From positions 234,048-298,047 of the forward strand of contig CAWAXG010000037.1 in NCBI GenBank assembly GCA_963785755.1: 64,000 bases of DNA, written 5' to 3'. The DNA is from JACCXG01 sp963785755. GTDB lineage: Bacteria > Acidobacteriota > Vicinamibacteria > Vicinamibacterales > 2-12-FULL-66-21. The position numbers and the translations under genes are program-made. The notes beneath the pieces are model-generated. The model had not been told where the DNA came from. It saw only the letters and a program-made list of their open reading frames with translations, and ran no database searches. This document shows positions 26,392 through 37,102 of the stretch, in pieces (the stretch's first letter is position 1; each line of letters opens with the position of its first letter).

Positions 26392-27429
26392 ATGACCGCA
26401 CTCACGCGTTTCATCGGGATTCATGTCGCGGTCCTGGCTGCGTCGGCGTCGGGCGCCTGCGGATCATCGGAATCCCGGCTCACAGCCACGCGGCAGGTCA
26501 CGGTCTACGTCTCCACCGATCGGGTGTTCTCCGAGCCGGTGCTGCGCGAGTACGAAAAGCAGTCCGGCGTCACGGTCAACGCCGTCTACGACACGGAGGA
26601 AACGAAGTCTACCGGCCTCGCCAACCGGTTGCTGGCGGAGAAGGCGAGGCCGCGTGGCTGACGTGTTCTGGTCCAATGAGCCGGTCCGCACGCTGGTGCT
26701 GAAATCGCGAGATGTCCTTGCGGCGTACAGGTCCCCGAGCGCGCAGGGCATTCCTCCCGTGCTGGTCGACCCGGAAGGCTACTGGACGGGGTTCTCAGCG
26801 CGACTCCGCGTCATCGCCTACAACACGACACTGGTGAAACCCGACGAGGCCCCGCGTTCCGTGTTCGATCTGGCCGATCCGACGTGGCGTGGGCAGGTGG
26901 CGATTGCAGACCCGCGATTCGGTTCGACGTCATTCCATGTCGCGGCGCTCTACGCGGTCGTGGGCGATGAGAAGATGGACGATTTCTTCCGGGGCCTGAA
27001 AGCCAATGGCGTGCGCGTCGTGGATGGCAATTCGGTGGTTCGGGATCTCGTCGCGCGCGGCGAGGTCAAGGTGGGTCTGACGGATACCGACGATGTCAAC
27101 GTGGCGCTCGAAGACGGCCAGCCAATCGCGATGGTGCTGCCGGACAAGGAGGGTCTCGGCGTCCCGGTCATGCCCAACATGGTGTCGCTGATCGCGAATG
27201 CGCCGCACCCGGACGAAGGTCGGAAACTCGTCGACTATCTGTTGTCAGCCGATGTCGAACGGCAACTCGCGCAATCGGAGGCCGTCCAGATCCCGCTGCA
27301 CCCGGGTGTGCAGGGGCCCAAAGCATCCCGGCGATCGATACCTTCAAGCCGATGACGCTCGATTTCGCGAAGGTCGCCATGAGGGTTGAGGACGCGACGA
27401 AACGGCTCGCCGGCATTCTTGGGCTCTGA
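26392..27429 (+). CDS. Ferric-type ABC transporter substrate-binding lipoprotein (two frameshifts)
   Basis: About 345 residues. Lipoprotein signal ending ASASGACGSS; Fbp/AfuA-like body: VTVYVSTDRVFSEPVLREYEKQSG, ADVFWSNEP, GYWTGFSARLRVIAYNT, DLADPTWRGQVAIADPRFGSTSFH, GLTDTDDVNVALEDGQP, GRKLVDYLLSADVERQLA. Breaks occur at about 26653 (an extra G in CGTGGCTGAC) and 27322 (one C missing from GGGGCCCAAAG); correcting both gives SIPAIDTFKPM to the stop at 27429. It binds an anionic-ligated metal or small oxyanion by family; iron is the usual cargo. First gene of the importer operon. Confidence 0.85.
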
Positions 27430-27441
27430 GCCGCCGGCGCG

Positions 27442-29124
27442 ATGAGGACGAGGATACGCAACTCGATGTGGGGTTGGCAGTCCAGTCGAACGGCCGTGAT
27501 CAGCGCCGCAGGGGTCGTGTTTGCCATCGCCTGTCTCCTGCCGCTCGGCTACCTGGTCACAACCTCACTGACCGGACTGAGCGGCGCCGCCGCGGCCCTC
27601 TTGCTCGACGCGCGTCAGTGGACCCTGCTTGCCAATACCGCGCTGCTCGGTGCGGGTGCGGCCGCGCTCTCGACCATCATCGGCGTGCCTCTTGGCATCA
27701 CGTTGGCGCGCGCACCGCTGAGACGCAAGAATGCGATCCGCATCGTCCTTGCGGCACCGATGCTGCTGCCGCCCTACCTGGTTGGCCTGGCCTGGATTTA
27801 TCTTTGGGCCGGCCTGCTCCGTGCGTTCGTCGACCGCGACGTGGTGACGTCCTGGATCTACAGCTTGCCCGCGGCGATCGTCGTGTTGAGCCTGGTCTTC
27901 TACCCGTTGTCCATGCTCGCGAGCGAGATCGGACTCCGGCAGATTGACGGTCGGCTCGAAGAGGCCGCACTTCTTGCCGGGCCTCGTCGCCTGGTGCTCC
28001 GACGAATCACGCTGCCCCTGGCGGCGCCGATGATCGCCGCCGCCGCGCTGGTCGTCTTCGTGCTCGCGGTATCGGAGTTCGGTGTGCCGGGATTGTTGCA
28101 GGTGCGCGTGTACACGACGGAGGTGTTCACGGCATTCGCCGCGCTCTACGACTTTTCGCGGGCGCTCGTGCTCGCCTTGCCGCTATTGGCGGTGTGCGCG
28201 ATTGTCGGCGCAGCCGCCGCGCAGTTGCTGGGAGACCGGCTGCTGGCTGCGCGACGGCTCACCGGAAATCATCCCGCGCTGTTCGACGAGTGGCGGCGTG
28301 GCGGTCCAGTGATCGTCACGGTGGTGACCGTCGTCGCGGTGGTCTTGCCGATCGCCGTGCTCGCCCACGAGGCCTCGAGCATTCGCTCGTTGCGTGTGGC
28401 GCTCGCCGGGTCTGGCGAGGCGATTGCGAACAGTCTCATGCTCTCGGCGCTCGGGGCCACCGTCGTCTCCGCGGTCGCGATGGCCCTCGGTTATGCGCGC
28501 GCCAGGGCCCGCGGCCGCGGCGCCCACGTCGCGGATATCCTGTTCGTCGTGCTCTTTGCTGTTCCGAGCACCATCGTGGGCGTGGCCCTGATCGGGCTGT
28601 GGAATCGGCCGGGAGCCTGGGGCGCGATCTACGGCACCGACGCGATGTTCATCCTGGCGTACCTGGCGCGTTTCGTGACCGTTGCGGCGCTGATCCTCGC
28701 CGCAGCTGTCCGGTACGTTCCGATCTCCCATGAGGAAGCGGCGGCCGTCGCCGGCATCGGTTGGTCCCGCACCATGTGGCGCATCGTGCTGCCGCAGGCC
28801 CGGCTCGGGATCGCCGCCGCATGGATCGTGGTCTTCGTGCTCTCCTTCGGCGAGCTCGGAGCCAGCGTCCTGATCGCCCCGCCTGGCGAGTCCACGCTGC
28901 CCATCCGCATCTACACGATCATCGCCAACGCCCCGCCTGCACAGGTCGCCGTGCTCGCGCTGCTTCAAGCGCTGGTCGTCCTTACTCCCGCGGCGATCCT
29001 GGGAATCGTTGCATCGCTCCGAGAGCGTGCCCGAGCTCGGGGCGGCGCGGCCATTCGGCCGGCTCGGGGTCGGCGCGAGCGAGGTCTCGAGGCGGATGTC
29101 ATCGACAAACGGGAGGGTCGTTGA
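27442..29124 (+). CDS. ABC transporter permease, FbpB type (double-length)
   Basis: 560 residues with about 12 TM segments, made of two homologous permease modules as in ferric-iron importers. Each carries an EAA loop: QIDGRLEEAALLAGPRRLVLRRITLPLAAP and HEEAAAVAGIGWSRTMWRIVLPQAR. It transports the ligand delivered by the 26392 lipoprotein across the inner membrane. It starts 12 bases after that gene and overlaps the ATPase gene start by 4 bases. Confidence 0.92.
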   Translation: MRTRIRNSMWGWQSSRTAVISAAGVVFAIACLLPLGYLVTTSLTGLSGAAAALLLDARQWTLLANTALLGAGAAALSTIIGVPLGITLARAPLRRKNAIRIVLAAPMLLPPYLVGLAWIYLWAGLLRAFVDRDVVTSWIYSLPAAIVVLSLVFYPLSMLASEIGLRQIDGRLEEAALLAGPRRLVLRRITLPLAAPMIAAAALVVFVLAVSEFGVPGLLQVRVYTTEVFTAFAALYDFSRALVLALPLLAVCAIVGAAAAQLLGDRLLAARRLTGNHPALFDEWRRGGPVIVTVVTVVAVVLPIAVLAHEASSIRSLRVALAGSGEAIANSLMLSALGATVVSAVAMALGYARARARGRGAHVADILFVVLFAVPSTIVGVALIGLWNRPGAWGAIYGTDAMFILAYLARFVTVAALILAAAVRYVPISHEEAAAVAGIGWSRTMWRIVLPQARLGIAAAWIVVFVLSFGELGASVLIAPPGESTLPIRIYTIIANAPPAQVAVLALLQALVVLTPAAILGIVASLRERARARGGAAIRPARGRRERGLEADVIDKREGR

Positions 29125-29825
29125 CGGCGACGTCCACGGTCGTATCCGTCAGGAGTATCAGCAAGCGATTCGGCGCGCACCAGGCGCTCGTTGACGTCTC
29201 GCTCGAGATGACCGCAGGCGCCTGTGTCGTCGTCCTGGGACCGAGCGGATGCGGGAAGACGACATTGCTGCGAGTCATCGCGGGGCTCGAAACACCGGAC
29301 GCCGGCGAGGTCTGGCTGGGCGGCGTGAAGGCCAGCGATGCCGGCCGGAGTCTTCTCGCGCCACATGAGAGACGGATCGGCTTCGTGTTCCAGGATCTGG
29401 CGCTGTGGCCGCATCTTACGGTCGGGGGAAATCTCGAATTCGTCATCGAGCCGCAGCGACTCGCGGCCGCGGTTCGCATCGCGAAAGTGGAGGACACGCT
29501 ACGCAGGGTTCGGGTCGAGACCTTGGTTGGCCGCTACCCACACGAGCTGTCAGGCGGCGAGCAACAGCGCGTGGCCCTGGCGCGCAGCCTGATCGGTGAC
29601 CCGCGAATCCTGCTGCTCGATGAGCCGTTGTCGAGTCTCGATCCGGAACTGAGGGCGGCGCTGCGGCAGGAACTGGCGCGGGTTCAGCGCGCCCTTCAGC
29701 TCACGACCGTGTGCGTCACCCACGACCGGGAGGATGCGTTCGCGCTCGCCGATTCCGTTGTCGAGATGCGCGCCGGCCGGATCGTTTCGGTCAGCAACAC
29801 GACGCGCCGGGAGGAACTCCCGTGA
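29121..29825 (+). CDS. ABC transporter ATP-binding protein, FbpC type
   Basis: 234 residues: Walker A GPSGCGKTT, Q loop VFQDLALWPHLTV, signature LSGGEQQRVALARSL, Walker B ILLLDEPLSSLD, H loop VCVTHDRED. No C-terminal regulatory domain, as the usual ferric ATPases of ~350 residues have one, so this is a short form. I choose TTG 29121 because GGGAGG at 29111-29116 is well spaced and TTGA overlaps the permease stop; no ATG is available. Energises import with the permease at 27442. Confidence 0.92.
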   Translation: MTATSTVVSVRSISKRFGAHQALVDVSLEMTAGACVVVLGPSGCGKTTLLRVIAGLETPDAGEVWLGGVKASDAGRSLLAPHERRIGFVFQDLALWPHLTVGGNLEFVIEPQRLAAAVRIAKVEDTLRRVRVETLVGRYPHELSGGEQQRVALARSLIGDPRILLLDEPLSSLDPELRAALRQELARVQRALQLTTVCVTHDREDAFALADSVVEMRAGRIVSVSNTTRREELP

Positions 29826-30466
29826 GGGAGACGCTGCTCAGCGTTGCGCTGCTGGTGGCCGTCGCGGCCCCGGCGATGGCACAGGGGCCCCAGCCTTGCC
29901 GGGTGTTGTGTGCGCCGGAGTTCAGCGTCGAGCCGACCGTGACGTTTACGAATGTGTTTGGATCGCCGCGTCTGACCGCCGACCGGGACACAGTCACGAT
30001 CCGGGAGCAGCGTCGAGCCGAGTTCGAGATCATTCTGTCGTTCGGTCTGCCGACCCGGGTCCGCTGGCTCGAGTTCACGGTGGAAGCAATCTTCCTTCCT
30101 TTCGACCGTGACAGCACTCCGGAACTCGAGTTCGAGAGCAATGTCATCTGGCTGCCGGCGGCGCGAACGCGCGGATGGGTCGCTTCGCACTTCGACATCG
30201 TGGACAAGTTCAGCGCGGCCGAGCGCCCCACCGATCGTCGTGCCTACACGCACAAATTGAACTTCGAGCTCGACACCAGCGCGTCGATCTTCAACTGGCT
30301 GGCGGAGGGCCGCTGGCTGCGAGGCGTGGAGCTCGAGGGCTCGCTGGATTACGTCGCCACAGGACTGCCGAAACGAGACGACGTGATCGACGGGGCGCGC
30401 TGGGTCGATGACGCCAGTCCCTGGTCGTTTTCCCTCGTCTTGGTGATTCCGATCGCTCCCAGGTAG
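29822..30466 (+). CDS. Exported beta-rich protein in importer operon
   Basis: 214 residues from GTG 29822, which overlaps the ATPase stop (GTGA). Signal peptide LLSVALLVAVAAPAMAQ; mature part is alternating beta strands ending in an aromatic strand (PWSFSLVLVIPIAPR), suggesting a small outer-membrane barrel, though a C-terminal Phe/Trp is absent. Two Cys follow the cleavage site (PCRVLC). No family recognised. Coupling to the importer suggests a role in ligand passage or capture at the outer membrane. Confidence 0.7.
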   Translation: MRETLLSVALLVAVAAPAMAQGPQPCRVLCAPEFSVEPTVTFTNVFGSPRLTADRDTVTIREQRRAEFEIILSFGLPTRVRWLEFTVEAIFLPFDRDSTPELEFESNVIWLPAARTRGWVASHFDIVDKFSAAERPTDRRAYTHKLNFELDTSASIFNWLAEGRWLRGVELEGSLDYVATGLPKRDDVIDGARWVDDASPWSFSLVLVIPIAPR

Positions 30467-30563
30467 TCGGCGTCAGCCATGTCGCGGAGCCTGAACGCCT
30501 CTGACAGTCGCGTCATTGACGTGTTCCCTCGTGCCGGCGTTTGCACCCGGCGCACCTTCGATT

Positions 30564-33500
30564 TCATGGTGTATTCGTCACCGCTCGCACTGGCCGGCCA
30601 AACCGCGCGTACAGGATGGGTACGACGATCATGTTGAGCGCCGTCGAACTGAGCAGCCCGAACATGATCACCATTGCCATCGGCGCCTGAATCTCGCTGC
30701 CGGGCTCCCCGGCAGAAAGGGCGATCGGCACCAGCGCCATGCCGGCAGCGAGCGCGGTCATCAGAATCGGCACGAGCCGCTCGGTCGCGCCGCGGGTCAC
30801 CGCGGTACGAAAATCCGTGACGGCCTCCTGCTCCTGCAGGTGACGGATGTGGGACACGAGCATGATCCCGTTCCGCGTGGCAATGCCAAAGAGTGTGATG
30901 AAGCCGACGATTGACGCGACCGACAGGACCCCGCCTGCGAGGTACATTCCAAGCACGCCGCCAATCAGAGCGAGCGGGAGGTTGAGCATGATCAGCAGCC
31001 CGTCACGCGGCGAGCCGAATGCCGTGGAAAGGATGAAGAAGATCGCGATGATGACGCCCAGCGACAGCCAGAGCAACTGCCGCGACGCCTGCGCCGCGCT
31101 TTCGAACTGCCCGCCGTACTCGACGTGGTATCCCTGAGGGAGGCGAACATTCTGCGCCACCCGCTCCTGGATGTCGTTGACGACGCTGCGCAGATCCCGC
31201 CCAAACACGTTGCTCTGCACGACGATGCGACGCTGGACGTTCTCACGCATCACGAAGTTCGGCCCGCGGTCTGCCTCGATGGCCGCCACGGCCGATAGTG
31301 GAATCTGCCGGCGATCGGGCGTCTGAATCTGCGTCGTTCCGATCGAGTCGAGGGTTGTCGAGTCGTCCATTGCGTAGCGCACGACGAGTGGGAAGGCAAT
31401 CTGCCCCTCGAGGATCTGGCCGACGGCGTGCCCCACGCGAGCGGTCTGCAGGGCTTCGGCCACTGTCCCTGTCTCGAGCCCCTGACGCGCGGCCGCCGCC
31501 GGATCGACTCGCACCTTGAGCGTGGGTATGTCCGTTTGCGCCTCGGTTGCGAGGTCGACCACACCGGCCACCTGCGACATCTCGCCGTGAACCTGCGCCG
31601 CGATCTGCCGCAGCAGGGGGAGATCGTCGCCGAAGATCTTCACCGCGATATTGGCGCGCGTGCCCGAGAGCATGTGGTCGATTCGATGGGAGATCGGCTG
31701 GCCAATCGTCACGTTCGTTCCGGGAAGCAGCGACGCCTTCTCTCGAAGCTCCTCGAGGACGGTTTCGCGCGGCCGATCCTTCATCTCCAGGCGGACGTCG
31801 ATTTCGGCCGACTCGACCCCCTGCACGTGCTCGTCGAGCTCGGCGCGGCCGGTCCGCCGGGCCGTGGAGGTCACCTCCGGGACGCTGAGCAGGAGACGTT
31901 CGAGCGCGTTTCCGAGCGCATTCGAATCGGCCAGGCTCGTGCCTGGAATCGTTACAGCGCTGACCGTCAGCGCGCCTTCGTTGAACTCGGGCAGGAACGA
32001 GCGGCCCGCAGCCAGAATGCCGGCCAGCGCAGCCACCAGCAGCATCGCGGCGGCCGCCAGAACCGTTCGCCAGTGGTTGAACGCGTGCTCCAGCCAGCGC
32101 TCGTACACCGGCCTTGAGCCGCCGGGTCAGGCGCGGCTCGGCGCCGGAGGCGATCAGGCGGGAATGCGGCAGCAGCCAGGAACAAAGCACGGGCGTGATG
32201 GTGAGCGCGACGACGAGCGAAGCCGCGAGAGCCACGACGTACGCGAACCCGAGCGGCCGGAGCAGACGTCCTTCGACGCTGCTCAACATGAAGAGCGGCA
32301 GGAACACCAGCGCGACGATGACCGTGGCGAACACGACGGAGTGGCGGATCTCGGTGCTGGCGCGGTAGACGACCTCGAGAACCGGCCGGCGTTGTGAATC
32401 GGGCACTGTCGCGTTTTCCCGCAGCCGGCGGACCACGTTCTCCACGTCGATAATCGCGTCGTCAACCAGTTCACCGATCGCGATGGCGAGGCCCCCGAGG
32501 CTCATGGTGTTGAGCGTGAGGCCGAAGCGATCCATCGCGATGACCGCGGCGACCAGCGACAACGGCAGCGCGAGCAGCGTGATGACCGCGGCCCGCACGT
32601 TCATCAGGAACACGACGACCACCAGGATGACGAGAGCGGCGCCTTCGACGAACGCGGTGAAGAGGTTGTCGAGCGATTGTTCGATGAAGTCCGCCTGCCT
32701 GAACAGATCGCGATGGATCTGCATGCCCTGTGGCAAGGCGCGTTGAATGTCGTCGAGCGTGGTATCGATTCGCCCGGTCAGCTCCAGGGTATTCACCGCG
32801 GGCTGCTTCTGGATCCCGAGGATGACCGCGGGCTTCGCATTGTGCGAACCCTCTCCACGTTTGATCGCCGCGCCTTCACGGACGATCCCCACGTCGCGGA
32901 CGAGGACAGGCACGGCGTCAGTGGACTTGACGCTGACCGCACCAATCGAATCGACGCCGGCAAGGCGTCCGACGCCGCGAACGAGGTATTCCTGTCCCTG
33001 CGCGACCTGAAAGCCCGCCGTCGCGTTCCGGTTCGCTGCCGTCAGCGCCTCTTCCACTTCCGCGAGCGACACTCGATGGGCGGTCAGACGCGCCGGATCG
33101 AGCACGACCTCGTATTGCTTCTGGTCGCCGCCGGTGGCGATTACCTGCGAGACGCCCGGCACTGCCAGGAGCCGGCGGCGAACGACAGTTTCCGCGACCG
33201 TCCGGACCTCGAGCGGTGAGTGCCGGTCCGACTCGAGATCGATGAACAGCACTTCGCCCATGATCGACGAGACCGGCGCCAGGAACGGCGGCTCGACGGT
33301 CGGCGGTAACGAACCTGACACGAGCGTGAGTTTCTCGGTCACCGTCTGACGGGCGCGGTGGATGTCCTGTCCCCAGTCGAATTCCACCCACACCACGGCC
33401 ACGCCGACAGCCGTTGCGGAACGCACCCGCCGGACGCCCGCGGCGCCGTTCAGCGCGGATTCGATCGGGAAGGTCACCAGCGCTTCGATTTCGAGCGGGT

Positions 33501-33670
33501 CCATCCCGGGCGCTTCGGCGAGAATCGTGACGGTCGGCGCGGTTAGATCCGGCAGCACGTCCAAGCGGAATCCTCGTCGCGGTCCAGCCGCCCCAGACCA
33601 GGAACGCAGCGGCCAGGGCCACGACAATCGGGCGGTGCGCGAGCGACCAGCGAATGAGTCCGTCAATCAT
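30564..33670 (-). CDS. Heavy-metal efflux RND transporter, CusA/CzcA family (two frameshifts)
   Basis: Reconstructed ~1035-residue inner-membrane proton/metal antiporter. It starts MIDGLIRWSLAHRPIVVALAAAFLVWGG; the frame breaks near 33573 (one extra T in CCGCTTGGACG), continues LDVLPDLTAPTVTILAEAPGMDPLEIEALVTFPIES through the porter domain, and breaks again near 32115 (extra G in AAGGCCGG) into VYERWLEHAFNHWRTVL to the end. TM4 carries GELVDDAIIDVENVVRRL, the acidic motif of metal-type RND pumps. It follows the fusion-protein gene by 9 bases in the efflux operon. Confidence 0.9.
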
Positions 33671-33679
33671 GGCCGGCGC

Positions 33680-35215
33680 TCAGTGCACATGCCCGTGCGC
33701 GGGCACGGACGTTGACAACGACGCCAGGCGGACAAGGAAAGCGCCTTTCGTGACGACGCGTTCACCGGGCTTCACACCCTCGGCGATCTGCACGAGATCG
33801 CCGGCCCTCGGCCCAAGCGTCACTGCGCGCCGCTCGAATGTCTCGCCCTCGCGCTGGACGAACACGATCGGCCGTCCCGCGTCGTCGACGATCGCTGCCG
33901 CGGGCACGACCGGCCGCGGCGCCGCGGTGTCCATCAGGAGATGCAGAAACGCCGCCTGACCCACAACGAATCCGAGCGTGCGGTTGTCGAAGGCGAAGGT
34001 GATCGGCAGCGTGCGGGATTGCGGGTCGAGTACCTTGCCAAGGCTCACGAGCCGGCCAGCCGGAACACGATCCGGCTGGCCCGCGACTTCGAGCTCGGCC
34101 TCGCGTGCGAGGCGGGCACGTGCCGCCTCCGCTTCCGGAATCTGACCCACCACATGCAGCTGCACCGCGTCGACGACGCGAAACAGGATCGTTCCGGATC
34201 TGACGTTCGCGCCGGTCGCGGCATCGCGCTGAGCGATCACCCCGGTCATGGGCGCTCGAATGACGAACAACCCTGCGGCGTCGGCGGTACCGCCAGAACG
34301 CGCGGCGTTGAAATGTGACAGGCTGGCTTCAGCGGCCGCAAGGCGCGCTCTGGCCTGTTCCTCCGCGGAGCGCGCTTCATCCAGCCGCTTTCCGGGCGCG
34401 GCGCCCGCGCTCGTCAGACGTTCGGCGCGCTCGCGGTCGCGCGTCGCGAGCGTCAGCGCGCTCAGGGCCTCGGCGCGCGCTCGCTGGACTTGCGGAAGGT
34501 CGCCAGGCGCCGACGGTGGCGGCAGCAGGCGTGCGAGCTCCTGGCCGCGGGACACAGTCGTGCCGAGCGCCACGTCCACGACGCTCGTCAGACGCCCGTC
34601 AATGGGCGCGACGACATCCGCGGCCCCGCCTGGCCTCGCTTCGAGGCGGGCAGGAACGCGAATCGACTCCCGAACCGCCGCTTCTCTTGCGATCGCCGTT
34701 CCGAAGTCCAGGCTCCATTGCTGCTCCTTCAAGAAGCTGATGCCTGGGGCGTCCTCGCCAGCGGGCGGCATCGCGGCCCGTGCCGCTTCCCCGGTCGCAT
34801 GCACATCGACGTCGCCAACCCGATGCTCGTCACTGAGGCCGCTGGACTGGAGCACGATCACGAGCTCGCGTTTTCCAGCGTGTGCGGGCTTCACATCGAT
34901 CCCGAAGATCCCCGGACGGGAAGGGCTGTCCACCCGGAAGACTTCGGGCTGGCCGGAGCCGCCCTGGAGGCGCACCTCCACGCGGCCCTCGGTCAGCGCC
35001 TTGAAGGTGTCGAGCCGCGTGAGGTGAATGGCGAAACGCGACGAGCTGCCGGCGACGAGGGGTGGATACTCCGCGAAGAGCTCCGTCTTGTCCGTCCACC
35101 GCGTCACGCTCAACGGCTCGGGCTCTTCAGGTGCGGCTGCAGGCGGCGCCGGACGGCTGCAGCCGGCCGCGACAACGCCGATGAGCAGAATCGAGCAGAG
35201 ATGTTTCAAGGCCAC
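33680..35215 (-). CDS. RND periplasmic adaptor (membrane fusion) lipoprotein, CusB/CzcB type
   Basis: 511 residues. Lipobox VVAAGCSRP; an N-terminal extra domain (about 40-130, beta-rich, VEVRLQGGSGQPEVFRV) typical of metal-type adaptors; then lipoyl/hairpin/barrel modules: VVAPIDGRLTSVVDVALGTTVSRGQELARL, a coiled-coil hairpin rich in Ala/Arg/Glu, IRAPMTGVIAQRDAATGANVRSG. It bridges the pump at 33670 and the outer-membrane channel whose gene overlaps its start by 10 bases. The metal specificity is not evident. Confidence 0.92.
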   Translation of the reverse strand: MALKHLCSILLIGVVAAGCSRPAPPAAAPEEPEPLSVTRWTDKTELFAEYPPLVAGSSSRFAIHLTRLDTFKALTEGRVEVRLQGGSGQPEVFRVDSPSRPGIFGIDVKPAHAGKRELVIVLQSSGLSDEHRVGDVDVHATGEAARAAMPPAGEDAPGISFLKEQQWSLDFGTAIAREAAVRESIRVPARLEARPGGAADVVAPIDGRLTSVVDVALGTTVSRGQELARLLPPPSAPGDLPQVQRARAEALSALTLATRDRERAERLTSAGAAPGKRLDEARSAEEQARARLAAAEASLSHFNAARSGGTADAAGLFVIRAPMTGVIAQRDAATGANVRSGTILFRVVDAVQLHVVGQIPEAEAARARLAREAELEVAGQPDRVPAGRLVSLGKVLDPQSRTLPITFAFDNRTLGFVVGQAAFLHLLMDTAAPRPVVPAAAIVDDAGRPIVFVQREGETFERRAVTLGPRAGDLVQIAEGVKPGERVVTKGAFLVRLASLSTSVPAHGHVH

Positions 35216-36414
35216 AACGTCTCTCCTACAGCGCGTTCCAGGGCAATCCGCGCCAGGCGCGCATCGAGCCGTAAGTCGATGGCACGAACCCTTGCCCGCG
35301 ACGCAGCACGAACCGCGTCGAGCAACTCGAGAATGCCGACCTCGCCCTCCCGATAGGCGACTTCCGCTATCTGCATCAGCTCATCGGCGGCACCTTGCTG
35401 TTCCTCGGAGAGTGCGACCTGGCGCATCGACAGCACCGCGGCGGCCGCGGCGATCTCGCTGCGGATGCGGTTCTCGATCGAGGCGCGCTCCGCGTCGATG
35501 CGGGCGCCTTCGGCTGCCCACCTCGCGGCTTCGCGTCCGCCGGTGTCGAACAGCGGGACTGACACGCTGAGGCCGAACATCCCGCCGGTCTCACGCCCGG
35601 ACGCGCCGTCGGCGCGTTTCACACCGCCGAACACGTACGGCGAGGGAAGTCGTGCGCGCCGGGCCGCGTCGGCTTCGAGCGTGGCGCGAAGAGCCGACTG
35701 CTGCAGGGCCCGCAGTTCGGCGCGGGTCGTTGTCGCTTTCGTCTGCAGCGCTTCAAGAGAGGCCGGCGGCGGGGGAGCTTGCGCAGCGGTAATCCTGGTC
35801 ACTGACACGTCGCGTGGCAGCATGCCCGAGAGCGTGGCTCGCGACTCCACGACAGACACCGCAGCCGACGTCGCGAGCTGACGGATGTCGCGCAGCTCCT
35901 GCTCGGCGCGCAGCCGATCGAAGCGGGAGCCCTCGCCTTCGCGCTCTCGCGTCCGAAGAATCTCGATCAGCCGTTCGACTTCGCGCGCGTCCGCCTGAGC
36001 CGACTCGAGGCGGGCCTGGTGGGCGACGAGTCGAGCGACGGCTGCGGCAGCGTCAGACCTCAACAGCCAGAGCCGGACGTCACGTTCGGCCTCGGCGGCT
36101 GCGCTGGCCGCTTCGCCAGCCCGCGAGAGCGCCCTGCGCGCGCCAAAGATCGGCAGCGACTGCCCGGCTTGAAAGAACTCGGTGAAGCCGGCGCCTTCGC
36201 GGCTGTACGTCACCTCCGGATTCGGATACGCGATCCGGGCAAGCTGCTCGCGGACGGTCACTTCCGACTCCGCACGAATGGCCCGGGCCTGCGGTCCATC
36301 TCGCATGATGAGCTCCACCACTTCGCGCTCGGTTCGGTCCTGGCCGGCGGCGACGGACGGTGCCAGCAGACCGGCCGCAGCGATCCAGGTACAGACCTGG
36401 GCTCGGGTCGGCAT
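35206..36414 (-). CDS. Outer-membrane efflux channel, TolC/CzcC family
   Basis: 402 residues with signal peptide (AAGLLAPSVAAGQ), then two OEP repeats of long helices (IAYPNPEVTYSREGAGFTEFFQAGQSLPIFG; RREAARWAAEGARIDAERAS, LLDAVRAASRARVRAIDLR). The trimeric channel lets the RND pump export across the outer membrane. First core gene of the efflux operon; its 3' end overlaps the adaptor gene. Confidence 0.9.
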   Translation of the reverse strand: MPTRAQVCTWIAAAGLLAPSVAAGQDRTEREVVELIMRDGPQARAIRAESEVTVREQLARIAYPNPEVTYSREGAGFTEFFQAGQSLPIFGARRALSRAGEAASAAAEAERDVRLWLLRSDAAAAVARLVAHQARLESAQADAREVERLIEILRTREREGEGSRFDRLRAEQELRDIRQLATSAAVSVVESRATLSGMLPRDVSVTRITAAQAPPPPASLEALQTKATTTRAELRALQQSALRATLEADAARRARLPSPYVFGGVKRADGASGRETGGMFGLSVSVPLFDTGGREAARWAAEGARIDAERASIENRIRSEIAAAAAVLSMRQVALSEEQQGAADELMQIAEVAYREGEVGILELLDAVRAASRARVRAIDLRLDARLARIALERAVGETLWP

Positions 36415-36488
36415 AAACGATCCTCGATTGTTCGAGATGACGGACGATCAGCCTTCGCCGCAAGGCGGCTTCGGCATGATCAGGTTGA

Positions 36489-36962
36489 TCAGGCGGGGGA
36501 TGTCAGAGGCGGGGCGCGCGCGGGGATTCGAAGGTCGAAGGGCGGACCGTGAACTCGTACGTCGACGACGGGTATCGCGGATCGGACAGGCGCCGCCGGG
36601 GCCACGATCATCGGCCCTGGCAGCTCGCCGAGATCCACGCGCGGCTGCGGCACTTGCGCGCAACCGATCGCGACCGCGGCTGCATGCATTCCCGGGTCGC
36701 AGGATTCGACGTGCGCCGCCTGTTGATCCTCGTCCTCTTCCTGACCGTGGTGGGCCTGCTCAGCTGATGCGGATGATGGATGGTGCTCGTGCGAGGCCGG
36801 TCCGTGTTGATGATCCGGGTGATCGTGCCCGATGTACTCGTGCACATGCAGCGGCGAGGGCAGGATCGGCCAGACGATCAGCGCCTGGGCGAGCACGAAT
36901 GCTGTGAAACCGCGCACGGCGATCAGTCTACTACGAGGCCGTCCTGGCCCCGGATGTCCCAC
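36489..36962 (-). CDS. His-rich exported protein upstream of efflux operon
   Basis: 157 residues. A hydrophobic segment (GFTAFVLAQALIVWPIL) is followed by a His/Asp/Glu-rich stretch (HVHEYIGHDHPDHQHG, HEHHPSS, AHHGQEEDED) typical of metal-binding periplasmic or membrane proteins, and a Pro/Val-rich tail. It is 74 bases upstream of the channel gene on the same strand, so it probably buffers or senses the metal exported by the pump. The start is uncertain: GTG at 36917 would give a cleaner signal peptide. No named family recognised. Confidence 0.7.
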   Translation of the reverse strand: MGHPGPGRPRSRLIAVRGFTAFVLAQALIVWPILPSPLHVHEYIGHDHPDHQHGPASHEHHPSSASAEQAHHGQEEDEDQQAAHVESCDPGMHAAAVAIGCAQVPQPRVDLGELPGPMIVAPAAPVRSAIPVVDVRVHGPPFDLRIPARAPPLTSPA

Positions 36963-37102
36963 GCTCCGCCACCCATCTCGCCTTTTCCGTCGCTCATTGC
37001 GGCATCCCGTAGCTCATTACAAAATCCTGGCCTCCTCAGCTGGTCAGGGTCACGATTGATCCCGACTGGAATCCGGAGCCGAACCGGTCAAAGGAGCTTT
37101 GC

